Shown here: piece by piece, positions 44,017-57,000 of the stretch
Numbering within the stretch: the first letter of the stretch is position 1
How the letters are laid out: the number at the start of each line of letters is the position of its first letter
Assembly (NCBI GenBank): GCA_030549175.1
Contig: JAUKUA010000006.1
Location: 3,224,001 to 3,288,000 of the forward strand
Length of the DNA: 64,000 nucleotides
Origin: Lasiosphaeris hirsuta
Lineage: Eukaryota > Ascomycota > Sordariomycetes > Sordariales > Lasiosphaeriaceae
Direction: 5' to 3'
The notes under the pieces: model-generated
Told to the model about the DNA's origin: nothing
What the model saw: only the letters and a program-made list of their open reading frames with translations
Database searches by the model: none
Translations under genes and position numbers: made by a program

Positions 44017-46693
44017 ATGAAGTGTTTGCCCGTGGCCCGGCTGCTCCTTGCTGCCGCCGCTCCCATTAGGGCCGCCCTCTCCTGGAGGAATGTCAACATT
44101 GGCGGCGGAGGCGGCTTCGTTGGCGGAATCGTCTTTCATCCCACGGCCAAGGGCGTCGCATATGCCCGGACAGATATCGGCGGCCTTTACAGACTGAACG
44201 CCGACGACTCTTGGACTGCCGTCACCGATAGCCTGGCTACAAACGAAAAGTGGTATGTCCTCCCCTTTACCCTCTTTCCCTCTCAAGTTCTGCCCCAAAC
44301 TGACAGAACATAGGGGCTCATGGGGTGTTGACGCCGTCGCAATCGATGCCCAGGATTCAACCAAGGTGTACGCTGCCCTTGGCATGTACACCAACGACTG
44401 GGACCCAAACCATGGCGTCATCGCTCGCAGCTCTGACAAGGGAGCGACGTGGTCCACCACCGAGCTGCCCTTCAAGGTCGGAGGTAATATGCCTGGCAGA
44501 GGCATGGGGGAGCGTCTAGCCGTCGACCCCAAAAACTCCAAGATTATCTACTTTGGTGCCCGCAGCGGCAATGGCTTGTGGAAGAGTGTCGATGGCGGCG
44601 TGACCTTCGCCAAGGTGTCATCGTTCACTAACACGGGCCCCTACATTGTCACCCCAGGCGATAGCTACAATGGCGACAAGCAAGGCCTATCCTTCATCAC
44701 ATTCGACTCAACATCCGCCGTCGCGAACGGCGCAACGTCGCGAATCTTTGTGGGTACTGCTGATAACGTCACGGCCTCGGTCTATGTTTCTACCGACGCG
44801 GGCTCCAGCTGGACGGCAGTCCCCGGCCAACCGAAAAGCTATTTCCCCCACAAGTGCAAGCTGCAGCCAACCGAAAAGGCGCTCTTCTGACTTACAGTGA
44901 TGGAACTGGGCCGTATGACGGCACCATGGGTGGTATCTACCGCTACGACATGACCAATGGCACCTGGAAGAACATCACCCCCGCTTCAGGCTCAGATCTT
45001 TACTTCGGCTTTGGCGGCCTGGGTGTTGACATGGTGAAGCCTGGGACGCTTGTGGCGGCAACTCTGAACTCGTGGTGGCCAGATGCCCAGCTATTCAGGT
45101 CTACGGACTCGGGCACGACATGGTCAAAGATCTGGGAATGGGGCAACTACCCTGCACAGAACTGGTACTATGGGCTACGTACTGAAAACGCGCCCTGGGT
45201 CGATGCCGGTTTCATCTCGCAAGACAGCAAGCGGCTGGGCTGGATGATTGAAGCTCTCGAGATTGATCCCCTGGACAGCAACCACTGGCTTTATGCGACA
45301 GGACTAACGGTCTTCGGCGGCCATGATCTGACAAGTTGGGATACGGTTCACAACGTGTCCCTCTCGATCCTGGCCAAGGGAATCGAAGAGATGGCAGTTC
45401 AGGGGCTTGCTTCGCCGCCGGGCGGGTCCGAGCTTCTTGCCGCCGTGGGCGATGACAGCGGATTTACCTTCAAGTCGAGCAGCGATCTGGGTACCCCGCC
45501 GAAATCCCCATGGATGACCCCAATGTGGACTACGTCTACCGACGTCGGTAAGTGCACGGCCTGGTGGAGGTGCTCGCATGGGACTTGAACTGACGCCGTG
45601 CTAGATTATGCCGGTAACAAGCCCGCGAGCATCGTCCGCATTGGCAATTCCGCTGGCTCGCAGCAAGTCGCAGTCTCCGCTGATGGCGGTGTCAGCTGGA
45701 ACATCAACTACGCCGCTGGGACAACCCAATATGGAGGTACGGTGGCGTACTCTGCCGATGCTGACACTATCTTGTGGTCCTCCTCCAACGCCGGTGTCCT
45801 CCGCTCGCAGCAACAAAGCACGTTCAGCGCTGTGGCCTCGCTCCCCTCATCCGCTGTTATCGCCGCCAACAAGCGAAACAACACCGTCTTTTATGCCAGC
45901 GCCGGTGCTGCTTTTTATCGCAGTACCAACACCGCATCCTCCTTCACCGCCATCACCGGCGCTCTGGCGGGCGCCACCTCGGTGCGCGATATCGCTGCGC
46001 ACCCACAAGTGGCTGGCGAGGTGTGGGTGAGCACTAGCTCGGGCCTGTTCCGCAGCACCGACTACGGTGCCACTTTCAGCTCTGCCGGCGTGGGGAAAAT
46101 CAGCGACACGCAGCAGATTTCCTTTGGACTAGGCTCGGGGTCGACATGGAATTTGTATGCTTTCGGAACCGGCGCAGGCGGGGCCAAGTTGTACGCGAGC
46201 GCGGATAATGGCGCGACGTGGGCTGATGTCCAGGGATCGCAGGGGTTTGGGTCCATCGCGGCTTGCCGCGTCGTCGGGAGTGGTAATGTCGCTGGTCAGA
46301 TTTATGTTGGCACAAATGGACGGGGCGTGTTTTATGCCAAGGGAGTCGTCAGTGGTGGGGGGTCGGCAACGACGACTTTGGTCACCTCAACAACTGCTAA
46401 GGCAACGACGACGACGACGACGACGATGACGACGACGACAGTAAAGCAGGCAAAGCACTACGAGCTCATCTGTCAAAGTAACGTCGACCTCGACCAAGAG
46501 CGCTGTGGTAACGACTAGTATGCCGGCGACGACGGTCAAGACAACTACTACGAGTAGCTCGGCGGCAGCGACGGGGACAGGCACGGCCCAGCACTGGAGC
46601 CAATGTGGTGGAGTTGGATGGCAGGGGTCGACGGCTTGTGTGGTGCCATATGAGTGCAAGTCCCAGAATGATTATTATGCGCAGTGTTTGTAA
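44017..46693 (+). pseudogene. GH74 xyloglucanase with CBM1; two apparent frameshifts
   Basis: GH74 enzymes are endo-xyloglucanases with two seven-bladed beta-propellers. Start ATG 44017 opens a signal peptide (MKCLPVARLLLAAAAPIRA). Introns: 44253-44313 and 45548-45604. Signatures: RTDIGGLYR (catalytic Asp 53), NEKWGSWGVDAVAID, GERLAVDPKN, IYFGARSGNGLWKS, WMIEALEIDPLDSNHWLYAT, DYAGNKPASIVRIG and GVLRS. The frame breaks at about 44881-44892: AAGGCGCTCTTCTGAC lacks one base compared with the family reading KALxLTYSDG. It breaks again in the Thr-rich linker near 46441-46461, where an extra base in GTAAAGC hides the rest. Beyond the second break the frame resumes as Ser/Thr linker and a CBM1 with four Cys ([24 protein letters not shown]). 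Everything else is intact, so either a very young pseudogene or two sequence errors is possible. Confidence 0.85.
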
Positions 46694-47497
46694 GGGGTGT
46701 GTTTCTTGTGTATATGTTCGCTTCTCCTGTTACATACTCTCACAGTGCATATTCGCTTCTCTCCCACAACGTCAGGCCGAGGGTGTCCCAACAAGAGCAG
46801 GAGAGAGGCTGTCCTGACTGTCCCTCCTCCATCACCGTAAGCCGGCCTTCCTCATCTCTCGATGGGTGTCTTCCTAGCCACAACCCCTATCTGTTCCTAG
46901 GTACAAGTCAAGGTGGATTCCGTCTGTGCCTTCCTCACCGGGACTTATCCTCTCCACAAACTCGCCGCACAATCAATGCCAAGAGCCAGGTTGCACAAAA
47001 GCCTCTCCAGACCGGAGTTTCTGGGGGAACACCACATATATGGGAGGAAGCGGTTGTTGGAGAGCTTTGGGTAAGCTGGACTTGCTGCCCCTTTTTTTGA
47101 TGGTAGGAGCCAGAGGCAAATTTTGGGTCAGGGGTGAAAACACAGCTAACATTGATCCTTATCGCTAGGGCCATTTAATTCCAGGTAATACCCCATGTCT
47201 GCCCTCGAGTCAATTCAGTGATGTCTCCAGTCAGGCGAAAGATGTCAGGAAACTGAAAGTCCCGATGAATACCCCTTTTTAGGGGGGTAGCATTAGAGGG
47301 ATAGCAAAAGCTGTCGCAAGAAGCTGTAGTGTTTCGGTATGAGCCTACATGTGGGCTTTGGACCTCGAGAAAGCAGCACTTGTCCACCAGTTGTTCTTGA
47401 CCACGCACCAATCCAAAAGACCCAAGACAGCAAGCGATTCCCAGAAAAGGGGTACCCATCCCAACAACATTCACGCCCTCTCCAGTGGTCCACGTCC
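46694..47497. other. Intergenic, convergent gene ends
   Basis: 3' flanks of the GH74 gene and the acid phosphatase gene. It contains a short C-run/T-run/G-run inverted repeat (47271-47288). No gene seen. Confidence 0.5.
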
Positions 47498-49145
47498 TCA
47501 CAGGAACACAGCAATCGCCGCTACATACCCCAGATACCACAACACGCCCGCATCGAACCTGCCCGCGCGACTCGAGACATCCACGGCCGGCGGCGACCCA
47601 GCCTCAGGCGCGCCCGTGACGCCGGGCCTGTCGGCCGTGGGCCCGTCGGTCGGCTCCACGCCGTTATCGTCGACGCCGATGCCGGAGAAGCCGTCGTCGG
47701 GGTACACGCGGGTGTAGTCGTACGAGCCGGTCTGGTTGGCGCCCCAGGTGGCGACGACGGCGGGCAGCACGCCGCGACCGGAGCGGCACTTGTCGCGCGT
47801 GTTGGGCGCCGGCCACCAGCCCGGCGTGAAGCGGTGGTCGCTGAGCGGGCCCGGGTACGACACGTTCCAGTAGAAGCCCTCAAGCGAGACGTTAGTGTTG
47901 TGGGTGTGGTTGGTTTGGGACGCGGCGAAGTCGAAGACGTTGGCGTTGCAGTCCCACCGCCCCAGCGAGGGCAGGTCCCAGTTCACCGAGACGGTTGAGA
48001 GGGTTGAGTAGTGATTGTAGTAGAGCGTGTCAGTCGTGTTGTGCAGGGTGGGTGGGATGGAGCCGCCGAGGAGCACGGTGAAGATTCCTGGTGGGGGGTT
48101 AGTTGGTTGGGGAGGCGTAACATTCAGGGGCGGGAAAAGAAAGGAGGGGTGGCTTACTGTTGGGGACGGGATAGCGATCGTTTTCATCAAATGACACAAT
48201 GATGAGAGTCTTCTCCATGAAATAGGGGTTTTTGACCAGTGGCTCGAGGAAGGTGCGGGTCCAGGTTGATGCGAAGGTCAGGTTAGTGTCGTGGGCGTCG
48301 TTTGTCTGTGATCGGGGTTAGCCTCGATGGGATGGGGCTCATCTTGGGAAATGGCAGCTGACTGACCATGTTGGGGGTGATAAAGCTCCACTGGGGAATC
48401 TTCTCCGCCCTTAGGTCATGGTCGAAGCTAGTAAAATTCTTGATCTGCTTTAAGCGGGTGGCGTTGTGGGCGACGCTATCAAAGAGGATCAGGGGGTTGT
48501 GCTTCCGAACATAGTCGTCCTTGTATGTAACCTGGTTGGAGAAATTGGCGCCGTCGAAACCGGGATAAGGCATGTGCTCCTGATATTCGCCCCACGAGAT
48601 GCCCTTGGTGTCGAGCAGGTCCACGACTGTCGAGATGTTCTCGGGGAAGCTGACGAAGCCATCCTCGTCCATGCCCCAATAATCTCCTCCCACGACAGCA
48701 GCGTAGTTGGGCTGGGACGGATGTGTCACTGGTGCAAGGCGGGGGTTAGATGTCGTCACCACCATTTCTCAGATGGCGGGGATCTCAGCCATACCGCCGA
48801 AGTAGTTGGTAAGCAGAATGCCTTGCTCGGCAATCCACTGCATATCCGGATTTGCCGCCGTGTCCTAGAAGACATATCAGGAGGCGGTTGCTATCAATAC
48901 GAGCTGTGATGGCTCACGTTGAAATCCATGTTTTCGAGCCATATCTGCACAATGCGGTCAAAGGCTGCACCTTTAACGTTCGACGTCGGGGATGAAGGTT
49001 GCACGGTTTCTTGGGCGGCGTAGATAGAGGCGAGAGATGGCTGAATCGTCAACGTGGGCGGCCGTGACGTGACAATGGGCGGCTGGCTCGGCAGGCCATG
49101 GATCCCCGTGGCAGTGAGTGCTAGCAGGGAGATGTTGTGCTTCAT
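47498..49145 (-). CDS. Acid phosphatase / phosphoesterase family, secreted, GPI-anchored
   Basis: Five exons: 49145-48918, 48864-48795, 48728-48367, 48305-48158 and 48087-47498; introns 53-70 bases; 465 residues. The family (PF04185 type) hydrolyses phosphate esters outside the cell. MKHNISLLALTATGIHG is a signal peptide. Signatures: IVQIWLENMDFN, AEQGILLTNYFGVTHPSQPNY across intron 2, SWGEYQEHMPYPGF, WSFITPNMTNDAHDTN across intron 3, TLIIVSFDENDRYPVPNRIF across intron 4, LLGGSIP. N-glycosylation sequons are frequent. The C-terminus has a Pro/Gly/Ser-rich spacer and ends in a hydrophobic tail (VLWYLGYVAAIAVFL), typical of GPI attachment. Gpi18, encoded at 25.7-27.4 kb, works on such anchors. 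The start at 49145 is chosen because it opens the signal peptide. Confidence 0.9.
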
Positions 49146-50277
49146 CCTAGCGATGCCCGTGTGGCAAGTGCTCGTGCGGCAGAGGAGGAGGCTCGAGTGG
49201 CGGAGGACGAGGCTTGAGTCTGGGCAGCGTGAGCAGATATCCGTCTGATTTGCTTCCACACAGAGGAGATGAAGAAGGAAAAATATTTGTATTCCCCGAT
49301 GGTTTCGGCTTACTTCCCCAAGCCGTCACCGCATATCAGGGGCTCGGCATTTGTGTGGGGTCCCTCTGTGTGAGACGATAGGCGCAAAATCCGAATCCTC
49401 AACCCACAACCAAGCTAGTTTCTTGTTGCCCTCACGCGGTAAAGCACCAGGATAACCAGCTGGGCTTGGAAAAACACGCCATGTCTTCGGTTAAGGTCAC
49501 TGCTGGTTTTAAAGTTTTACTTTCAACGTACTCCAACAACGCCAAGGTCAACCTCAACCCCTGAACAGATCTCACATACATCCCACCACAAGGTACTCAG
49601 AGGCACGGCGAGTAGAATAGGGATACCTGTAGCTGACCGCATATACTCTCGGCATCTCAGACATGCTTCAAGGCAGGTACCATGCCAGGTGGCATACGGC
49701 CTCTCACAATTATGCGACGCAGCGTATCAAACAGACTATTCCGTTTGGAATAAAAGCCGTGAAGCGAGTACTGAAATAGCACTGGCGTCACTACCAGATT
49801 CGACAAAGGACGCGTCTATTTCGAAAATACCCACGCACCTATGAACTTGTATAGTGGAAAAAACCATGAAAAGGTTGTGTAACAGCTGTGCCACTGCAAA
49901 GAACCCAAGTATATTGATCTTGGCTGGTTTCCAAGTATTTAACATCAGGTTGTGAGGGTTCCCAAATGAGTGGACGCCGAGGGAAATAACTACCCAGCCA
50001 ACTGCGGAAAATATCAAAAGAAAACCATCGGGATGGGACATTAGTTACAGACAATACCACTCCGAGCTCAAAATGGAAAATAAACCCGCAAATTGCTCAG
50101 GGGCCGTGAGCAATCCGCGAGTTTTATTTCCATCACTTACCTGTGGACCCTAAAGACACCAAATTACTGTTGCGTTTTTTTTCGGGCTTGCGTCTCTTTA
50201 GGGGTTATATTCAAAACCTGTCGTTACTGCCTCGGTTGGGAATGGGACCCGCCTTTCACACACAAAGGGCGCCTCGG
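49146..50277. other. Intergenic; one weak minus-strand frame
   Basis: Upstream region of the acid phosphatase gene and 3' flank of the next gene. A 101-codon ATG frame at 49736-50041 on the minus strand is partly hydrophobic (FLLIFSAVGWVVISLG), but no family is recognised and it may be chance. Confidence 0.4.
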
Positions 50278-52023
50278 TCAGACAGCGATCCCGTCGTACC
50301 GCCACGGCCGCTTCTCAACCGCGGCATCCTCCACAAGGCAAACACGACTAGCACTGGCACTAGCACTGGCACCACCGGCAGCGAGCCCGGGCCCGTTCCT
50401 CCCGCGAACGTGGCGGCGGAGGCGGCGGAAGGGGGTCCCTAATCCCCAATCGCCGGTCGCCTTCCTAAACAATGCGTTGCCGCGGAGCGTGTACTCGCGC
50501 CCGACGATCTTGTTGAGCGCCTCGACTTCGGCCAGCAAGCGCGTGTGGGCGTCGTTAAAGTGGCGTAGTACCTTTTTCAGGGCGTCCGCGTGCGTGGTCG
50601 GATGGCCGATCTTGGTCGGCGTCAGCGCCAGCTTCTCGGGCATCTCGCGCTTCTCGGGCCCTTCGGGGGCCGCGTCGCACACGCGCTTCAGCTCGGCTAC
50701 CGCGCTGGGCTCGCGTAGCCGGATGTGCGCTGCTAGGATGGGCGCGATGCGCTGCAGTGAGCCGAGCTCGCGGCGGGCTAAGAGGGTTGGACGGTTAGCT
50801 CACTTGCCATGCGGTACGGAATACGAGCAGGAGGGGAGTATTAGGTACCGTTCTTTTTGAGTCTCTCGACTTCCTCGCTGTCGATGGCAACCGCGGCGAG
50901 TCTGCTTCTGAAGAGATTCCGGATGAAGCGGACGAGCCAGCTCCGGCCTCGGGCCGGGAGTGAGCAGCCGATGTGCTCTTCGAAGAGGTCGACTAGAGCT
51001 AGTAGAGTCTTGTCCACGGCCTTCAAGGCCTGGATCTCGGTCTTGACCGAAGTGGATGCAAGGCTAACCTCTTCTCATATGGCAAGAGAGGTGAGTTGGT
51101 GATCCTGTAGTAGTGAGAAGGTAAGGGGGGGGGGGGGGGGGGTTTACTCGTACGCACCTTTCTCCCCGTCTGGTGGGTTCAGAAGTTTCACCAGCTGCGA
51201 GTGAGCCTTTTTCTGTTCGTACAGCTGGCTCTCAATGCAATTGAACACGGCCATTCCACCGCAGAGGCGATGTGCGTTTTCCTGGTGCTTCGGCAAGATA
51301 TTCACGAGCTTCAATTCCTGTCAAGATTACTTGGTCACTGTCGGGGAAATTGGACGCATACTCACATTGTAAATGAAAGCTTCCATTCTATGAGCCGGCA
51401 AGTGGCACACCTCAGCGGACATCTCCGGAGCCGGAAGAACCCATCTGTGGCGGTTGTTAGTCAACAGCCCCCTATGACAATCCACATCCAGGATTCCTGT
51501 ACGGACAACATACCGTGCCAACTTGGGCGAGGATGAATTCCGGGGGTCCCAAAGAGACCAGCAGACAAGAGCACCCCCCTTGGAACCAACAATGTTCTGG
51601 ACATTCTTGCCCTTCAATATAACGCACAGTTCCTGGAAGAGGGCGTCGAATCTGTCGGCGTCATCCATCGGGGACCGCTGACTCAGGAGATCCCGAAGAT
51701 CGCTCCGCTTTCGCGGCACCACAAAGGCAACCTAGCTCCGCTCAGGTCAGCAATTGCCCAACTCGACTTATACGGGGGCCGGGCCCCATGACACACACCT
51801 CGAGCGAAACAAACACCATGTGAGAGTGAGGGACCTTTTCCCCGGCGGCGACATCTTGGACACTCGGACTGGGCACCGTCTCGACTTCAACCACCTGCTT
51901 CAAATCGCTCGAGAGGTTCTTCGAGATGACTTTAGCGAGCCGGCTGTTGGAATTGGGCAGAGCCGCCAAACGGATGTAGAGGCTGCTCTTGAGCTGCCAC
52001 AGCAGGTTGCCCTCGCGTACCAT
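50278..52023 (-). CDS. Unrecognised conserved-looking protein, six exons
   Basis: Exons fitted by phase: 52023-51799, 51731-51514, 51444-51366, 51317-51158, about 51070-50849 and 50777-50278; 467 residues. All joins keep frame and give smooth protein: VFVSLEVAFVVPRKRSDLRD, SPKLARWVLPAPEMSAEV, EAFIYNELKLVNILPK, KKNARRELGSLQR. The exon 5 start could be 51073 instead of 51070. Content is mostly helical, with a hydrophobic segment (MVFVSLEVAFVV), a long amphipathic region (TEIQALKAVDKTLLALVDLF; ADALKKVLRHFNDAHTRLLA) and an Arg/Ala/Ser-rich end. The fourth intron contains an 18-base G run. I do not recognise a domain and assign no function. It could be a scaffold or signalling protein. Confidence 0.68.
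51125..51142. repeat. Poly-G tract (18 G) inside an intron
   Basis: Uninterrupted G run on the plus strand (C run in the transcript) within intron 4 of the six-exon gene, next to its donor site. Confidence 0.9.
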
Positions 52024-54086
52024 GCTTGCTGCTGCTACTGCTGCTACTACTACTGCTGCTGCTGCTGCTGCTGTTGTTATCAAGGGAGTGTGAGGCCAAG
52101 GTACCTGTGTTTTGAGGTGGTAGGGGAGGTAGAACTTGGAACTTCAAGTTACCTTAGGGGAAGGAGAAGTGAGAGTGCGGAAGAGAAAAAGCTTTGTAAT
52201 ATAACGCTCAGAAATTATGCCCGTGGGGTCTGACCCGTGAAGTTGTTGATCAAGGTTCGGGTGTTGCCGCGGGTGATCGAGCATTTGATCAAGCCAAGTG
52301 CTAGCCTATGACCGGTAGAGCGGTCGTCAAGGTTTGAAACGAAAAGAGATCTGGCCGGTCGCTCAGCCCTCGGTGGAAAGTGGGAACAACAGGAATATTC
52401 TTCAATTTGTTGGGGGCAGAGTCAATAGGAACGACTCCGCTTCTCTGCTTCGGATTGCCTGACACGGAAGAGAGCATCGAGACAAACGGCATCACTCGAT
52501 CGCCGGGACAAAGCCACGCCTCCCTCTTTGCCCTCCACCCCCTCCCTCTCTGCCCACGCAACGAGCAACAACACCCATGACCCCCGCCCGACATCAACGC
52601 AAACCGAAACATGCAAAGCGGGGGAGGGGCACAACGGGACCGGATTGCTGGCATCTGATCCCTCCCTTGGTGCCTTCCCACCTCCGTTGGACGACGGGGC
52701 TGGCCGGGCGGGCCTTTGGCTCCTGTCACCACGAGGCCACACAACACCAACAGTGCATGTCTGAGGCCTGTCCATATCCGTCCCGAGAATCGGCAAGGCG
52801 CGTGATTCGCCGGCGACGGGAGCCCATCAACACGGCGGCAGCCAACGGAAGAGCGTCCAGCACCACATCGAGGTGGTCGTCCAACGGCGGCGTGGATTCT
52901 GGTTTGGGGGCAAACCCACGGCGGGCCTCGTGGATGGAGGGAGAGGAATGATGCTGGCTGGCTGTCGGTAGGCGGAGGGAGGGCACGGCGTGAGTGAGTG
53001 CGAGGAGTGAGGAGTCCAGGGCTGCAGGTGCGTGGAAAAAGGGAGAAAAGGGAGGTTGAGACACATCACCCTCTTGTGCAGCCATCTCGCATCATCTGCA
53101 TATCACACAGTGCCCCATGGGACACGCCTTGCGACGCCTTTCGACGCCTTGGGACCCCCCTTCCCGGGGCAAGGGTCTTGCGGCCAGTGCTGAACGACGT
53201 TGGTCAGAACGTGGCGCCTGACTTGACCAACGCTGCATGCTGAAGGTGTGCAGTCTTGTCCGATGGTTGGGTGTCGCTAGCGCACTTGCTTCCTGCTTGT
53301 TCCAACTTGGGTGCTGGCTGGATGTGTGCTGTTATGTTTGCTCCACGCGATTGGCCCTGCTGACCCGCCAATCTGGAAAACCCGATTCTGGGAGCGCCCT
53401 ATGGTCTGCAGGTCGATTGCCGGTTGAATCACGAATCCTACCAAGCACGAATCAATAGTACTCCCTATCCGTACCGCGCAAGGCTTCGTGTGTTTGTTGC
53501 ACTGTCCCGGATGCTCATGCTCGCTCCACAAGCAATAATGTGCTTTTCCGATAGCCCGGGAGAGTCTACAGATATGACGATACAAGCATAAGCATACAAC
53601 AAGCTAAGCTATTTTGTACATTGGCAAAAAGCCCCAATCGACCAATGCTCCGCCCTCACTTCGCCAGAAAGTGGATCCTAAAGCCATACGCCGTTGACCT
53701 ACCCCTCCTGACACACTGCCCTTCCCTGTCAATGGCACTGTCCATGTTTTATAAACGGCGCAGGGCTGGCGACCCCACCTCATCCTTATCGGCCATCAAC
53801 CATCGACATGACCCCCATCCCATGTAGGATAGCACCTTCATAGTAATACTTTGATAGCGTCCTAAGAAAACGGGGTCCCCTTGCTCTTAAAAGATTCACG
53901 ATATACTGTCCAACAGACCGGTGTCAAATCCCGCGTCACTCATCGCGGCGTGAACCATTGCCTGTTGTGCAGGCGAGCTGTCCGCCGGATAGGGTTGCGT
54001 GCTGGAGATGGCATCCATCCGGGATATAATGCTGCTGTGACCGTCATCGGCATCGTGCGCGGGCCAAAAGACGGGTTCGTTCTGGT
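52024..54086. other. Intergenic, no supported gene
   Basis: Upstream region of the six-exon gene (CAG/CTG-rich just before its ATG, about 52024-52078) and 3' flank of HIR1. A 119-codon minus-strand ATG frame at 52726-53085 is low-complexity and not called. Near-identical GCGACGCCTT / TCGACGCCTT units occur around 53129-53150. Confidence 0.45.
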
Positions 54087-57000
54087 CTACTCCTCCAGGT
54101 CCATGCCGTCGTTGCCGTTGGCGCTCTCCTCGTCACCCGACGTCATATCCAGGATGCGGGCGTACTGCACCGTCAACCTTTGAAGGTCGCGGAATTTGCC
54201 TATGTCGACAGTCAGTAAGCCACCATGTAGCATGTTGCAGACAGAATAACTTACCCAGGATTAAAACCACCCCTTTCAGGAGATCCTTCCGATCCCATCC
54301 GCACAAAACATCCTGCCTGCTAAACCATCCCTTGCCCTCATCCGCCTTGCCGTCCTGCAGCACACCCCCGAGCAAGCTGTTCAGGAGCTCCTCAACCTTG
54401 GTCTTAAGCCCTTCAGCCCCAATCCGCTTTGTATACATAAACAAATACAACCTAAACTCCTCCTTAGACCCGAGCGCCAGAGCGCCCGCAATCCGGTTCT
54501 CCAAATGGGCAATGCTGACCGTGCTCTCAAATCCCTCGTACCCATCCTTGGCGAGCAGGACCTTGACTAGCCGCTGGAGAGTATACGCCCTGCCCTTAAG
54601 TAGGAACTCGGTCGTTGTATGTCGCTCTAGGAATGGGATAATGCCCGCCGATACATTGGTTTCGGCTACCTCTGCATTCTTGCCGGATGTCGACGCCGTT
54701 ACCGGTCCCACCGCCGTCGTCTGCAGCGCGCTCACAGAGGAGTCGTTGCTATTCCAATATTGACTACCGACGGCCCACCATGATTCCGACAACCGCTGCC
54801 ATATGCACATGCTGGCCGAGTAGTAGAAGCCGTCGCCATTGCTTAGTGTGACGACGACGGCGCCGATGCTGTTGAGGTGGGCTGATGTGACACCCGGACC
54901 CACGGTACTGCCGTGGTTCGACAGCGATGTCATGGCGATATCGAGGATCGGCGCCATCGACACAGGCGGGTGCGCTGCCGACATGGTCTTGAGGTTGAAG
55001 ACGTGACAGAGGCCAACGGACGTGATGCAGAGGAGCCAGTTGTCGCGCGACTCCAGAATCACGGGCTGTGACTCTAGGATAATGGCATTCATTAGCCTCC
55101 TGCCCGCCGGTGTCCAAGTGTGCACCGATCCATCTTCGCATGCTGCCGCCCAGAAGTTCTTGTTCCCTGTCACCAAAATAATGGCACGGGGTAGGTAATC
55201 TTGCCAAAGCAAAGTGCCCCGTTTACTCGCCATTATGTGTGAAGGGTCCCGAGCTACGGCTGGATTCTTGGCTTCCAGAATGATGTTCTCTGGCGTCTTG
55301 GCTGCCTCCTCGAGGGTTGATTCTTCTTGTAAAACGCCTTTTCGAAGCGGTCTCAAGATGTGCGACCGGACCTTGGGAACGGCCAGCCTCACCTGAGAGA
55401 CCGCGGTCGCGGGGCTTACCACAGCAGGCCTGAGGAACTCGGGCGTTGGAACGACACCATGAGCAGGAGCTGATAGGGGCGCCGGCTCTAGACCACCGGC
55501 GCCGTTGACTAGAATAGGAATGGGCCCTGCTGCAGTCCGCTTGTCTGTATGATCGTCTTCTTCGTCTCCTTCAACCGCGGCAAGCTTTCGCTTGTTACCG
55601 AAGAGCAACGTAGCGATGCCACCCCTTGGTAGTCCGTCGAAGGGCTTTGATAGATCCAAAATTGTTTGCGGAGTGTCGTTAGGGGCTGGTTTTGCAGAAC
55701 TAGCGCCGACCAGCTGTGACTGCGGCAAGGAGGATTGCCCCGTCCCTGACGACGACACCAACAGTGGCGCTACTCTTTTCTTTCCATCTTTTGTTATCGT
55801 CACTCGGTTCTTCAATTCCGCTATCCGCTCGGCCGTTTTGTCGGCACTCTCCTCAACCGGAGGAGCGGGCGTCTTATTGTGTTCTGTGTCGCCATTTGTC
55901 TCGCCATTCTTCACCGTCGGCTTTGTACCGTTGGTTGCGGCCACATCCGGCTTCTTCGAAGGCTGAAAGTCTCCCATCAACGCGCCCATTCTCGACTCGG
56001 CTCCCCGTAGCTCGCCTTCCTTGCTCACATTCTCGAGGTGAAGACCATGGACGTCCTCGGCAAGTCCCATCCCCTTCCGCGGTCCTCCATACTTTTGAAG
56101 TGCCTTGTCGTTCTCCTCCGACTTGGCAACCCAGCCCAACTCCCCCGTCTCAAACTTCACAGCAACAATGCCACCGTCCAAACTTGATGCAAATAGAGTC
56201 TGTCCATCTGGTGTCCATGCGAGATCTGATATCGACTTGGAGGCCACATCCTGAACGATTACCAGCGGCCTTGAAGTATTAGTATTCCATATGCTGAGAG
56301 TCTTATCTTGACCTGCCGAGGCAATAACGGTAACGAGGCCGGAGGAGCCATTGGCGGGTGGGCTCTCGGCAGGATTTTTCGTATAGAATAATCGAGGTGA
56401 AAACATGCAGACTTCAGTAGGGCCCTCGTGCCCAATTAGGTTTATCTCACTATCCCAGCTTACACGCTCAATGATAGCCACACTGCTGACAGGGCCATTG
56501 ACTGCATTCGCCGCGGCAATGTGGTTACCGTCTGGAGACCAACTACATCTCCGGAAGTATGTTGTGAGAGGGGAGCTCTTGAATGGTGAGCTAATTGTGG
56601 TTTCGAGGACGAAATTGTTGATCATATCATGCTGGGTGGCATTTGGCGGCGGCGAAGTGAAGCGGAATATTTTGATCGTTCGGTCATCACTCGCCGTGGC
56701 AAAGTACTTGTTGGCCGGGTCGAATGTGATGCCTTTGACATGGCTTTGGTGAACGGATAGAACCTTGAGTTTCTCGAAGCTATGTCCTGACCACACCACA
56801 ACCTTGGAATCAAGCCCTACCGACACCAGGATCGAGTTATCGTGTGCCCAAGCAAGGTCCTGAACGTCGTTTTCGTGGCCGACGAGACGCTTGTGTGTCT
56901 TCCAGTTCTCGACCGGTGGTGGCTCGTTAGTCCCTACAGAAGAGGTCAGCCTATCACATTCCAGTCTGCCCAAGGTCTCCGGAGACCTTACCAAACGACG

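Noticed and set aside
52726..53085. 119-codon minus-strand ATG frame
   Set aside because: Low-complexity Pro/Ser/Leu/His sequence in a GC-rich intergenic stretch, no family and no neighbouring exon.
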